Assembly: GCA_038373885.1 (NCBI GenBank)
Contig: JAWZYV010012385.1
Coordinates: 372,001 to 436,000, forward strand
DNA: 64,000 nucleotides
Direction of reading: 5' to 3'
Source: Cheiracanthium punctorium
Lineage: Eukaryota; Arthropoda; Arachnida; Araneae; Cheiracanthiidae
Positions 1 through 12,287 of the stretch are shown piece by piece. The notes under the pieces are model-generated. The model had not been told where the DNA came from and made no database searches. It worked only from the letters and a program-made list of their open reading frames with translations. Made by a program: the position numbers and the translations under genes. Position 1 is the first letter of the stretch. Each line of letters begins with the position of its first letter.

Positions 1-1830
1 ATATGATCAAACTGAACAAGACCATGAATAGAATTTTCCTCAGTTACGTGATCTTCTTTTTTATTCCCTGGAGGAAGCTGATGAGTCGTTAATTCCTTGA
101 GAGTGCATGATTATAAAATATACTTTAAGGACAGCATTCTCTGTTTCATACAAACGTTTCGTCTCGGATTTTAAAGTAGAGAATTTCGATATACCTCCTT
201 AATTTAATGTTATTTAATCCATAAAGTCAACTTCTATTACAATTGAGCTTATTTCTGCTTATTGCAATTTGCTTCTCCGGTTTATCCTCTTCACATTTTA
301 AAGAAATTACGCAAACAAAATAATTATATGACTTTATGCTTTTTAAATCTGTTTAACTACAGAAATAGGAGTTTTAATGAAGATCTACACTTCTCGTATT
401 ATCAAACTGAATGAGAACTAGAACAGAAGTTATCCACAGTTACGTGATCCTTCTTTTTATTCCCTGGAGTTTCCTGATGCGACGTTACTTCCGTGAAAGT
501 GCATGATCATAAAATATGCTTGTAAGGACTCTATGCTCTATTTCATCCGAACGTGTTGTTTCAGGTTTGGAAGTTAAGAACCTCCAAATACCGTTTTACT
601 TTAATATTATTTAACCGATAAAGTCATTTTTGATTACAAATGAACTTCGTTTGTGCCTATAGCAATTTACTTGTACCAGTATAGTTGCCATCTTCACGTT
701 TTCTGAAGATTGCATTATGCTTGGGTATTACGGAAATGTGAACGTGAAGCAATAAATAATTCTTTCTTCAGTATTTGAACGCTGCTTTCGAAATATGTGC
801 TATGATGCACAATTTACAAAATGTACCTTCAAAATATAGTTAAATGGGGATTAGAGTAAAGTGTTTTCATGAAACTTCAATGATTCTTTTAATGCTATAT
901 TCTTTGCAAGTTTAATATATTATAGTTTTTATTTAAAATATTTACCCTTTTACTATGCCAGGGGCAACAGTTGTCCCGTCGAGTGGTTTATACCAAAATT
1001 CAGCTTGCGGGACTACAGCTGCCCCATATTTTCCCTGCCCCGTTTCCAGCTGGCGCACTTCTCCTAGTGGAGTTATGTATTCTTTGGAATAAATGGAAAA
1101 AGTACAATTTTGGAAGACAGGAAAAGAATTTCATAAAAAAATATAGGGATTTATGAAAGAGCATATCATCAAAGAAGGGTGAAAAATCTTATTTTTGCAA
1201 AAGATCTCGTCAAACGCAAAATAAATAGTTATTGCTGTAGCGCCGGTTTCAAAACCTTAATATTTTATGGTCTTTTTTTTATCTACTATTGGTGTTAATT
1301 CAGTATTTGAGATTTTATTGGTTTCTGATATAAAATTTCAAAATATTCTTTCCATAAGATTTATACTACTTAATAAATGTATAGCTTTATTTGTATGTAA
1401 AAAATATGTTTATGCACAAACATCACTCCTAAAATATATAGAATCTTTATTATGCCAAGAAAATAATTGTGCCCTTTACTTTAATCAATCACAAACAAAT
1501 TTTGCAACAAGATAACTAACTGCACCGAAAGTATTAAACAGGCTCTGCTCACAAATTGAAAACTTAATGAAGATACAACACTCTAATTTACTGCTAAAAA
1601 CTCCTTCATTCTCCGGAAACGTTCACAGCTCCAAATCATTTTATCCAAGTTATCAGACTAATTAAGACCTGGAACAGTATAAATATGTTCCTCTGTTACG
1701 TGATACACCCTATCAATTAGTAAAGACAAGTGGATGTATTCTTACTTCCGTGACATCGTATGGTTATTAAATAATTTTATGCTATAAATCTAAGTTTGAA
1801 ACTATGCATTTATAAAGTACAGTTATTATG
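1..1830 (+). repeat. Diverged direct repeat of about 0.4 kb, three copies
   Basis: Positions 1-345 and about 395-745 align along their length. Shared landmarks are an AGTTACGTGATC block (about 41 and 440), TTATTCCCTGGA (about 62 and 457), AAGTGCATGAT followed by CATAAAATAT, and a TTATTTAA-CC-ATAAAGTCA segment (about 209 and 608). A third, partial copy lies at about 1,640-1,790 (TTACGTGATAC, CTTCCGTGACATC). Between copies 2 and 3 is unassigned A+T-rich DNA plus a more G+C-rich patch at 955-1,075 that I do not recognise. No coding potential is convincing. Confidence 0.6.
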
Positions 1831-3115
1831 CAGTGCATATTTTTAAAATTATAGATCAGAATCCTGTAATATCTCCAATAAAAATGGAACAAACTTCTTT
1901 AGCAGTCTGATAAACTAATCCTGCAAGAAATATTATCATAAACCCTTTAAAAATAAACCCGTGAAAATTTTAATTAAAATGTTAATGCAGTAAACTCTGT
2001 TCCTATATTTGCTAATATTTATATCTGTCTAGATTTAAACCTCGGAAGTTATTATAGAACCGAGCTGTCATTAACCTAAGCTCCGCAGTGAAGTTCCGTC
2101 TCCAGATGTGAATGACACTGTAATGATCTAACATCGGAGAATTGTCTTATGGGAGGCATTTTTGTGCTATTCCCAGAAAATTCTGTTCTTTTAAGGATTG
2201 CAGATTTCGCTGTCACACATTTTCTCTCATCTGAGTTTTATGTTATATTTTCTGTAATGAAACCTTGTTCGGAGTCCATGAAAAGTAAGACAGTTTTGAT
2301 AATGTCAGTGTAATGTGAGAAATTCGATGTTTAATCAAAACTCTTAAATATTCAGGAAACTAAAAAATCATTTTTACTTTCGCGAAAACACGATGAAAAA
2401 CTTGCACATCCAGAATTTTTTTTTTCAAAAACATATGTCTTCCTTTCTAGCGCTTAAAATAATATTACTTTTTTCAAAAATCACGTCATTAACCAAATAT
2501 TTAAACAATTTGCATAAACATTCATGAACCATATATTTTAAACGATATTTAAAAAGTATATGTCATTAAAATATCAAAAACGCATGCATATTCTGAGTAT
2601 TCACTAAATTGTTACGTATTGAAAGGGTATCATAATCTAAGCGTCAGCCCTGTTTGACTTGCTTCAATACGCTGAAAAGTTATTCACAACACATGTGTCT
2701 GTTCTATTTATCTTTTCTTTAATTTTCACTGTTTTCGGAATTGTACTTTAATGGATTAAGGGGCCATATGTGCATTTTTGCTTCAATATATTTTGGAAGT
2801 ACACCAGAATCCATGCGCACACAGTACTTTTCTGTCTTTCTTCATCCCGTCGGGAAAAAAAAACACATTACTGAATTTGTCAGCACACGTTGACTTTTCT
2901 TCTGGACTATGTTTAAAATCTTGCTGTAGTATACAAAAGACACACATAGGCTACAGTATACGAGATAGTGGCATGCATAGGCTGCAGTACACAAGATACA
3001 GGCATAGGTAGGCTATAATATACATAATCCACCGGAAGACGGTTTTAATTTCCCAATCTCTTCGCATAGCTGGAGCAGACTCAAGATCCAACAGAATAAT
3101 ATAAAGAATAATAAT
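1830..3115. other. A+T-rich DNA with no recognised feature
   Basis: Only short open frames broken by stops are present. A small imperfect repeat of a CATAGGCTACAGTA-like motif occurs around 2,944-3,015. I see no gene, transposon terminus or RNA gene. Confidence 0.4.
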
Positions 3116-3355
3116 GAGCCCGACCGTTGGCCGAGCGCATAGCACTCTGAACTGGGAGATAGGTGCCTAGTTCAAAACTACGTCGCGTCCGACCTAAACA
3201 CTTGGAATTGTTTATGTGGTTTCCTCCGATACTTAGCGGAAATACGGGTTAGGACCGTTTAGAAAGACCCCCACGGAGGGCACCCCATCCATACGCATAG
3301 ATCCTTCGTGCAGATAATTGGGATTAATCCCACACCACAACATATGATATAATGA
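3116..3355 (+). repeat. tRNA-derived SINE
   Basis: The head resembles a tRNA: a box A-like segment TTGGCCGAGCGCATAGC at about 3,127 and a box B-like segment GGTGCCTAGTTCAAAACTA at about 3,162, spaced as in a class II (Leu/Ser-like) tRNA. The body continues with TTTCCTCCGATACTTAGCGG and a GGGTTAGGACC block, then GACCCCCACGGAGGGCACCC. The same body occurs in reverse complement at 7,524-7,633, so this is a dispersed family and not a single tRNA gene. The cloverleaf is degenerate and the body is far longer than a tRNA. Exact ends and target duplications are unclear. Confidence 0.75.
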
Positions 3356-3639
3356 AATAATTCATCCTAAGCTAAAACTTCCCGTAAATTTGCATCATTT
3401 AAAATGGATACAATAATATTTTAATTTCATTTACACTTAATTCTTAAGTTTATAATAAAAAATAAGTAATATAAATACTTTATTGAACATACAAATATTA
3501 TCAATGTCGAGAATACATTCTAAAATTTTGTTACATCGTACTGTATGGGTCTATACTTCAAATAAATATATATATATGCAAAACCTAGCCTTACAACATC
3601 TTCATAAAATTTTTTGTGTATTCTAATGGAATATATAAT

Positions 3640-4590
3640 ACAGTAAAATAATCTTAAAAAGAACGTGTAGTTTTATATTTTTAGCAAAAGTATATTTTTC
3701 GAGAAGCGTTCATTCATTATTATTAAAAATGTATGTATTCCATATATTTAAAATGTAATACGCAAAAAGTAGAAGGTCATTTCATATGTATCTATTATTC
3801 GGCTTCTTTAAATAATGAAAATTTATTTAAAAGTCTTCTTAAATAGTGATATGAAACGTCTCTTGGAAAGATTCAGTTTACTTTTAATATATTGAACACA
3901 TTTTGTTAGAATTATTATTCTTGTAAATTACACTAATATTTTTATTTAATTTTTATTTTATTTTAAATACTGAATTGTGTGTAATATACAAATATACTGT
4001 GTAAAGAAAATGTACAGTGTATAAATATATAAATATTATATATAATAAAAAAAATAGGTAGAGCTTCATTAAATTACAGTTCTAAAATGAATACCTGCAT
4101 ATAAACTTCCCGCAATAATCTTTTCGGAGCAAATCCATACTAAACGAGTACGTGCTTATATACTCAACTTAAAAAATATGAAATGCTGAACATTCTGGAA
4201 TATGCGCACGTAAGGAATATTTATCCGAGAGCAGAAATGAAATTCTCCTAGAAAAGCATGCCTTACATTCTTCAGAATATTTTGTCGATTTAGAAAAAAT
4301 ATGTTAGAATTTATAAAATAAAAACACATTTTTACAGCAAAAGCATTTTTTTCCTCTCCTAAACTACAAAACTTAGAGATGATACACGAGTTAAGTTATT
4401 TCATATTAAATTTTTAAAACACGGCGTTAAAAAAGTTCTTATTAATAATAATAATAATAATAACAATAATAGTATGATAAAAATATATAATATGACTTAA
4501 AAACATATTTAATTATTGGTGTATTGATTCATCTAGTTACGCTGTTTTTATTTTAAATATAGCAATGTTCTCAATTAAATTTGATATTTG
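3640..4590. other. Non-coding block of unit 1, paralogous to 25,110-26,450
   Basis: The strongest match is 4,075-4,340 against 25,955-26,220, around TGAAATGCT-AACATTCT-GAATATG and ATTCTTC-GAATATTTTGT. An (AAT)n microsatellite is at about 4,441-4,471. At about 3,897 this copy lacks the MITE found at 25,333-25,777 in the other copy. No gene is seen. Confidence 0.65.
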
Positions 4591-4779
4591 GTAGTAATTG
4601 GTTTGACTAATACAGTGATTATCAGTGAATCTTTATGTTCAGAGAACTAAGAAGTCCAGTGCAATAGAAATTGACTAGCTTAGTGGCATTGGAAGCTTGC
4701 TATCGGACGACATCCATTTTATCAGTCGTAAACTACTGTACCACTTTTATTTGGGTTGTATTACCTTACAAATCTATGG

Positions 4780-4965
4780 AAAAGAGGTTTTCCCGGTTTT
4801 TTCGGTCTGCTACAGGTCGAGGCTCTCTTTTCATAAACGATAATTTGAGGCCATACAGAGCTAACATTGTTGATGATTCTTGAATTGGAGAATATTCCTG
4901 CATGAGCCAGCCTCCGGATCTGAATCCATAAGATAATTTTTTAAAAGTATTATTGCTCGACTTTC
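4780..4965 (+). pseudogene. Tc1-type transposase fragment
   Basis: Translation around 4,815-4,945 reads GSLFINDNLRPYRANIVDDS, then after a stop continues to PPDLNP. This matches the Tc1 transposase segment around the second catalytic aspartate (consensus-like FMDDN-RPHRA-IV) followed by the SPDLNPIEH region, here without its glutamate. A stop codon lies between the two motifs and another follows PPDLNP, so the piece is dead. Upstream frame (from about 4,671) may belong to the same domain but is not convincing. It has no counterpart in unit 2, so it probably entered unit 1 after the duplication. Confidence 0.7.
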
Positions 4966-5018
4966 GATTCCTTTGTGCTTCCCTACAAATGTTAAAAATA
5001 TCTCTTTTGAAAAATAGG

Positions 5019-5080
<62 letters not shown>
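5019..5080. repeat. (TA)n microsatellite
   Basis: About 60 bp of nearly uninterrupted AT dinucleotides, just downstream of the Tc1 fragment. Confidence 0.95.
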
Positions 5081-5083
<3 letters not shown>

Positions 5084-5499
5084 ATACAACTAATAAGTAA
5101 AACACAAATCATACTAAGACATATCTCGCCGAAAAAAAATAACAGCTAGAAGCAACAATTAGTAACCACAATTTGAAAAAATAAATAATAAAATAATGAT
5201 AATAATATATATATAGGAATATGCATGTAAATACAATGCTTCAGTCATACATAATATGAAGTTCTTATGCAAAAGTAAATACACATGAACTGCATTGCCA
5301 GTAGAGAAATATAGTTTCAAAATTACACAAAATATAATTTTTAAAAATTCTTTTGTAAAATACACTAATTTAAATTATGAGAAGTGTATTTTGCATTTTT
5401 CGAAATTAATTTGCTTATAAATAATCCTATAGTGAGTTCAAATTTTGCGAATAATATTCACAATTAAAGAACAAGTCAATATCCTAATTCGTAAGAGTC

Positions 5500-7510
5500 A
5501 GGTAATTATGTTCGGTTGAACAGAAAAGTTATTCATCTGATAAAAGCAATTTCAAATTCAAAGTGTAACTTCTACCAAACCAGAGTTCGCAAATTACGCT
5601 CTGCACTAACTTCACCCACTACGTAATTCAAATTACATTTGAATTGTTCTAGAATCCAAATTTGATTCGAATTTTCAAAAATGAAGTCATTAATCAGGCG
5701 CATTCTTTCATTTATTGCCTTTACGAGGGGAGAGGGTGCGTAGAAATGAGTGTTCGAACATTTATTCTGGGATTTGAGTAATCACTATTTGTCAAGGCCT
5801 CACTCCGCTTCTTAAAGAATACAAGCATCCATTAAAACTTTTGCCAAACAAATAGTATGGAGAGATTTATTAAGCAAGACTTCATTAAATGAAACTTAAA
5901 CTAGATTACATCTATGGAGTTTAGGGGAAAAAAGCGTTACTTATACACACTCAGAAAATACAATTGATCACGTATACTACTTGTGGAGCACAGTGTATAC
6001 AGCTCTAATAACACTGTTGTTACATGTCTGATTGTCAAGATATTGTTATGCAATTGACTAATGTTTTGTGAACTGCCTTAAATCACCATGTATTTTGAAG
6101 ATTACTATTTTAAGTTTTTATCAGATTTATTTCGTGGTTGGAGTCTATTTCTACTCGGTTAACTCATGTTCAGTTCAATTAAATTTACAACATTAAATAA
6201 ACAAGAATAATTTCTGAAACATATGTTTAACTTTGCAAGAGTACTCTAGTTTCATCTAAACACCAACAGAAATTTTAACATTTTCAATCTAAATCTAGAA
6301 AGAAAAATAAAATTTTACTTAAGTCTTTTCAACAAATCTTTATGATTGTAATTATTCGAAACGCAAGTTAACGGTTCTATTCTCTATAATGTGAAAAAAA
6401 ATACTGTTGATGACAATTGCGGAAAGTCAAATGTAGCCATTATTTAAGGCAATGTTGTATTCATGTTTTCAGTAGAAAAATCCCTACATTTTAAAACAGC
6501 AGTAAATATTGAATGCTTTTATCTATTTTAAGTTTTTCTGATTCAATTAATAACTCGAAATTTTATTTTTATAAAATATTCTCAGTACATTTTCAAATTT
6601 TTACCATTATAGACTTCGAAAAATTCTTTCAACACAGTACATTAAGAAGTATAAATATTTACTTTTTAAAATGTTTTTTTCACAAAAGTGTCACAGAGTG
6701 TTTACAGTAAAATATATTTTAAAAATGTTATAAGTATTTGTATTATAAGATTTTTGACTGTGTGATTCGTGTTAATAAATATTCTCCAAGTGATATTTAC
6801 TAAAACTTGTTTATTCTTTAACATTAATGTTTCTTAAAAAAAGTTTTACGAAGTTCTTTAGATATTGTCATTGATATCGCCATTCAGTATGTCATCACTC
6901 TTTATTCAAAAGAAATAAACACAACGGTGAACAACAATTTTAGTGAATACATTAGTGATTTAATGCACTGCGCAACAGTTCTTTTAGTAACTAAGGTATT
7001 ATTTCCTGCTTTGCCTGAAGCATGATGATGAAACAAATTGCAGGAAAAATCTACATTTCCTACTCAAATAAGGGCTTCAACATTCTTGTTTTCTATATGC
7101 AGCTTTCCCTTTGTACAAACGTATATTCAAATGCATTACCCGTTATATTCATTCTTTTATACAATCTATTTCCTAAAAGGTGCATAGACATTGAACTCTT
7201 ACTTTATTTTAGTGTATGAAGACTGATTAGTATGTATAATTTTGGAGATTTTATTTATTTAATATTAGCTTTGAGGAGCAAGAGCTTTGTACAAGAAAAA
7301 AATACTGTTTTAACAACTAAAAATATCTTCAAAAATATAAATTTTACATCGGATTTTCTCAGCATATCTGAGAAACAGTAAAAACTAACTATATCGGATA
7401 TAATTTCTTTCAAGAACTAAAACTGACCAAAACTCCTAGAACAACTATTTTTCAATTTTTAAAGCAAATATTATAAATTTTACAGATTGTTTCTGAATAT
7501 TTCTTTATGT
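5500..7510. other. Non-coding blocks of unit 1, paralogous to 26,670-27,480 and 29,975-32,300
   Basis: 5,515-5,930 aligns well with 26,690-27,090, including TTATTCTGGGATTTGAGTAA and CATTAAAACTTTTG-CAAACA. In unit 2 the interval carries a 64-codon open frame (26,933-27,127). The unit 1 version of that frame has stops, so I do not treat it as a gene. 6,305-6,510 aligns with 29,975-30,180. The unit 2 Tc1 insertion starting at 27,480 is absent here (junction about 6,296). Confidence 0.6.
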
Positions 7511-7523
7511 ATGTACAAAATTT

Positions 7524-7633
7524 GTTTGTTTGTGGGATTACGGCCGATTAGCTACGCGTGGGCTCTAGGCCGATGGGTGGGATACCCTCCGTGGGGGTTT
7601 TTCTAAGTGGTCCTAACCCGTATTTACGGTAAG
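7524..7633 (-). repeat. 5'-truncated SINE with 11-bp target duplication
   Basis: Reverse complement of the 3' half of the SINE at 3,116-3,355: CCCCCACGGAGGG and ACGGGTTAGGACC are both recognisable. Its tail is (AAAC)n-like, visible here as TTTGTTTGTTTGT at the left edge. GTACAAAATTT flanks it on both sides (7,513-7,523 and 7,634-7,644), a clean target-site duplication. A 5' truncation with a simple-repeat tail and direct flanks indicates LINE-mediated retroposition. Confidence 0.8.
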
Positions 7634-8079
7634 GTACAAAATTTAAATTAGTCGGTATAACTGCTCTTCGAACATTTTTGTTTAACTGAATTTTCTTTTA
7701 ATCTTCAAAAAATATTATTATTTCTAGCTAATCGGAAATGTAAGATTTTAAGCAAATTTTCTCCCTCGATACGGTATTTCTATCAGGCGGTTTAAACTTT
7801 TAACTCACCAGTAAAAAAATTAAGTTTCTTATCTCAATAAGAGCAAAATGTTTTTAGGAAAGTTCGATCTCTGCCAAAATCCATTACATGTTTAATAATT
7901 CATATAGGGGCCACAAATTATTCAGTTTCATTACAAATTTCATATTATGAAAATATTTTACATCAGAAATATTCTAATTATCCAAAATTAAAAAAATAAA
8001 TCAGCACACTTCTATATCAAATTCAATTGATAAAATAAATTTTTAAAACGCAAAAAAATACACATAATTTCTCTGATTT

Positions 8080-8850
8080 AAACATTAAGCCACATAAAAT
8101 CTCTCAAATACATTAAACTTAGCTTTCTTTTCAATCAAAGTTATTAGCATGAGGCTTATACACTTATTAAAGAAGTTATATGCATGTAAAATCATTAGGT
8201 AATCGAAAACTATTTCTTAACGGAGTCAAAACTTGTCGGACACATCATCCATAAATATGAGCCGTAAAGGATTATTTAACGCCAGAAAAGTGAAAAATTC
8301 TGCTATGAGAATTTTTCTTGCTTTTTGATATATGGCCAAGGAATCGTTTGTCAATACTTTGACCCTTGATAAAACCTTTTCCAGCTGAAGGAAAAATTCG
8401 TAGGCAGCGGTTGGAGTAATGATGACTCTTTTGACATGGGATTAATGATTTTTAGAGACCCACTATTTTCTAACAGAAAAAAACAATTAAAATTGAATGG
8501 AGATATCTCGTAAGTATCTCAACATTCGTGCTTTTCGATTTTATTCAGGGAAAAAGTAAATTTGGCTTCTTAATAGTAAAGTAATTGATTAAAATTAAGA
8601 TGTCTAAAATAAATGTTACTTCATCAGAATGATTTTACTTTATATCCCATCAGTTACTGAGCATAACCTATAGAAATAACCACATTATATCATGCATTAA
8701 AGGATTTATATAACTTTTATAAATTCTCACTTTAAAAAAAACAGTTCAAATAATGAGACGATAAGCAAGAAAAATTCATTAGTATATAGAAACATAACTG
8801 AAATGTATTACTATACAGTAATACAGTCACATATGTGGGATATCATATAT
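8080..8850. other. Non-coding block of unit 1, paralogous to 32,640-33,430
   Basis: One of the better conserved paralogous blocks. Shared segments include ACACATCATCCATAAATA, GTGAAAAATTCT-CTATGAGA, TCTTGCTTTTTGATATATG and AATACTTTGACCCTTGATAA. Both copies lack an open reading frame. 7,645-8,080 and 8,850-10,268 show nothing recognisable apart from three GTCGAC hexamers within GTCGACAACAAGG repeats at about 9,485-9,520. Confidence 0.65.
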
Positions 8851-10268
8851 TGTTTATATAACAAATAGCTTTTAAAATAAGCTTATTTTGAAGCTATAGT
8901 ATAAAAAATGTTTGTATATTATGCATTCCGTATATGCAACGTAATTATTTCAAAATAGAAAATCGCTGCTTTTTAAAATGCCAAGCAATGTTAAATTTTC
9001 TTCAACTCATATAGCTAAAATTTCTCATTTAAAGTACTAAAAGTTTAACTACTAAAGTTTATTATATTCCTACATAAATAAAGTGTAACTGCTCTAGAAT
9101 TTATGAAATAATATTGATGGTGACATTGCCATTTCAACCATTTGTTTAGGTCTACCAACACAGATTCCTCAGCGGCAAGATAAGAGAGATGTTGTGAACA
9201 GTTATTATAAGAAAGAAATCTCTTTGTAAAAATATGAGTTCGTTTCGTAATTCCTACATCACTGACTATACAAGCAAACAAATTTTATATATATTGGTCA
9301 TTGATCCGGAAATCTAGCGCGGGATCCGGCTTTAGAAATGCAGGCGTTCTTTCGGATGAAAAGTACATGCAAAATTAGTTAAAATAAGAGTAAATCATTT
9401 TCTTGAATAATGGAAACAATTAAATTTGTTTTGATCTAATTTCTACGCATACTGCTGTTATGATATGCGAAGATAACGTTTCAAGTCGACAACAAGGTCG
9501 ACATTGAGTCGACAACAAGGAGGGTGCTTTTATATGATTTGGGGTGAGTTCTGTTTGAATGGAAAAAATATATTGATTTTCTGACGTTATGATCATATTC
9601 TGGAGTTTTTCAGTTACCATCTAATTTCAAGTAGAATTATCTTACATCTTTTTAGTTGAATGAATGCATATATAAAATTTAAAATGAGCATTTTCATCGG
9701 GCTTTGAGTAATTGGTTTCTTCAGTACGCCATATTATCTGCTTACTTTGTAATAACGTTTCTACAATTTCTCTGTTGATTGCCAAGTACATAGTAGCTGA
9801 GTCAACATTTTATGGAACGGATATGTAATTTCTAATATAATGCTGCATCACTCATTCGATAAGACGTAATTGTGTAAGCCCGCATCAAACTACCTGAATT
9901 ATGCTTAAGTAGTTTTTAATAGTGAAAAACTCTTTTTCCTGATATAAGGTGACAATAGTCATCAGTTTTTCACTATTCAGGAATCAATGCGGCACAAAAA
10001 GTTGGTTCTCATTACACCAAAACATTCTACAAACAATAAATCCGAGAGTGACTGCTAGGACTTCTGATATATTTCAAAGGAATATATCCAATACTTGGAT
10101 TTAAAATTCATTATACTTGAAGATTTCAAACTATTTTGGGGCAGCTTCCATTTTTATAATTTTTATTAAAATTCTGTAAAATATATTCCATATTTTTTCT
10201 TGTAATAAATTTATGTTATGATTTCATATTCTTCTTTTTTACAGTCATGTCTCTTTTTTATAGTGTTA

Positions 10269-12287
10269 CCAGCTGAAGTACCCGTTCTTCGCACGGGAAT
10301 GAATGGACTTTTTGATTAAGATTTGTGGTGATTACTATTCATTGTAATAAACAGATATAGCAAAATGGATATCGCGTTATATTGTGTCCAATAATCATGC
10401 ATACCGAATCGCAAGGCAATCGTTTGTACGGTGCAGAAGGCCATGCGGCGTAGCGCAAGCTAGTGGCGAGTTTTAGCAAAATGGATACGGCGAAAATATT
10501 CTTCGCATTCAGATATCGATGTATACGAATTTTCATGATTATCAGCTCGACAGTCCTGAAGTTCATGTGTTGACGCGACACCTAGTGGTAAGTTATAGGA
10601 AAATGGATAGCGCCAAACTCTTCCCCGTGCTCAAATATCTATGTATACCTATTTTCATAGCGATCATTTGCACAGTCAAGAAGTGATACACTGCAGGGCC
10701 ATCTATTGTTTAATTAAAGTAATGATTTGCTACAGCGCCGTCAAGTGGCGAGCTATAGAAAATGGATAATGCCAAAATATTATCATTGTTCAAATAGCTA
10801 TGTATACTGATTTTCATAGCGACCGTTTGAATGGTCAAGAATTTGGCCTGCTGCAGCGTCATCTAGTGGCGAGTTAAAATAATAATGCATTGCAGTGTCA
10901 TCTAGTGGTGAGTAACATCAAAAGGAACACAGTTAGAATATATTCTTCGTACTCAAATGTGTAAGTATAAAAAATTTTATGCGGCAAGTTACAGCAAAAT
11001 GGATTGTGAAAAATATTCTCCGTGTTCTAATATTCGCGTGTACCAAATTTCATCGAAATCGGTTGGACGATATTCGCATAGCAAACGGCTAAACGGAATA
11101 GAATTTGACGTTGTGCTGCGGCACCAAGTGGCAAGTTAAGGAAAACGGATAGCATAAAAGACTTAGGTGAACCAAATTTCATGGTGCAACGGTGCTCAAC
11201 GGTGCTGGAGTTTTTCAACCTCATAAACACATACCAACATTCATTTTTATCTATAACCAGTGTTATTATATATACCAGTCTGAAATAAAATCGAGTTTCA
11301 AATCTAAGCCTCGCCAAAGTGCCAACATACGCCATTTTGTAAGAGTTTTTTCAGGGAATCATTCGAAGCATTGACTTAGCAGCAATCAATATGGGAAATG
11401 GTTCGACCGCCAAAGAGTAAAGCACGCATTTTTTTGAAAAGTGGAATCCCTTAGTGCAGCCGAATTTTTAAAATTATCAACTATAATGTGTTTTATTCAT
11501 CGTTACTCCGATGTACTAAATGAGAATATTTCAATTTTCTGTAATTTGGCGGAATTCCCCCAACTTAAATCAATGTACTCAATTGGCGAGAATTCTGAAG
11601 TTAGATCGCTTGAAATCCCTTAATAACTGCATTATTTCTTCACGGATCATTAAAATTTAACGCTGTATTCTAATAAAACCTTTGCACTTGTTTTCAAAAA
11701 TCTATTTCCATAAGCTCTCAATAAATTGCGCGAAGACGAAAACTGTGCAAACCGCTAGAACTCACTTACTCAAAATCGATATTTCAGCCACTTTATTTTT
11801 TCGCCAAACTAAAAAATTTTACACATTAGCCTCGGAAATCTTCAATTCTTATTGTTTTGCGTATAAAACATTTCATTCCTGCTCTGATTTCCCATGCACA
11901 CGATATTATAATTTAAAATAAATAACCTTACGAATATAAACTAACAAAAAAATATCATTATTATTCTTTTATTTTTACTTTGAGAATTTAAAACATTCTA
12001 TTCGGCAAAATTGCCACACATGGCAGCCACGATCCTTATTTCACACTTTTTTCACTACAGGGGTTACAATTACGGAAAGCTTTTTGCGTGGAGAGCATAA
12101 AAAATCTCTTAAATTCCGGGAACGGGTGGACTTTTCAAAGTTTTAAAGTGGACTACGATTTATTCTATATTATTTTACATATATGTGCTAAATTTCAGGC
12201 CGATAGGTCCATTTTTGTGGATTTGTATACGAATCAAATCCACAAACAAGCAAACAAACAAACAGAATTTCATTTTTATTTATAAGA
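10269..12287 (-). mobile_element. Helitron, family A, non-autonomous
   Basis: On the minus strand the element starts TCTTATAAATAAAAATG (right edge 12,287) and ends with a hairpin CCCGT-GCGAAGA-ACGGG (10,281-10,297), eight bases, and a mutated CTAG (reads CTGG on the minus strand, 10,269-10,272). Host bases are A on the 5' side and T on the 3' side, as in Helitron A^T insertion. Length about 2.0 kb. The 3' half holds a degenerate minisatellite with CACTAGATGGCGCTGC-like units (about 10,430-11,170). No Rep/helicase frame is present. Full-length relatives are at 34,017-36,087 and 39,987-42,036. Confidence 0.9.

Noticed and set aside
3127..3180. Possible functional tRNA gene
   Set aside because: Boxes A and B are recognisable but arms do not pair well and the sequence continues into a SINE body found elsewhere in the window.
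11027..11335. 102-codon minus-strand frame
   Set aside because: Falls within the minisatellite and central part of a Helitron; frames at the same place in other copies are interrupted.
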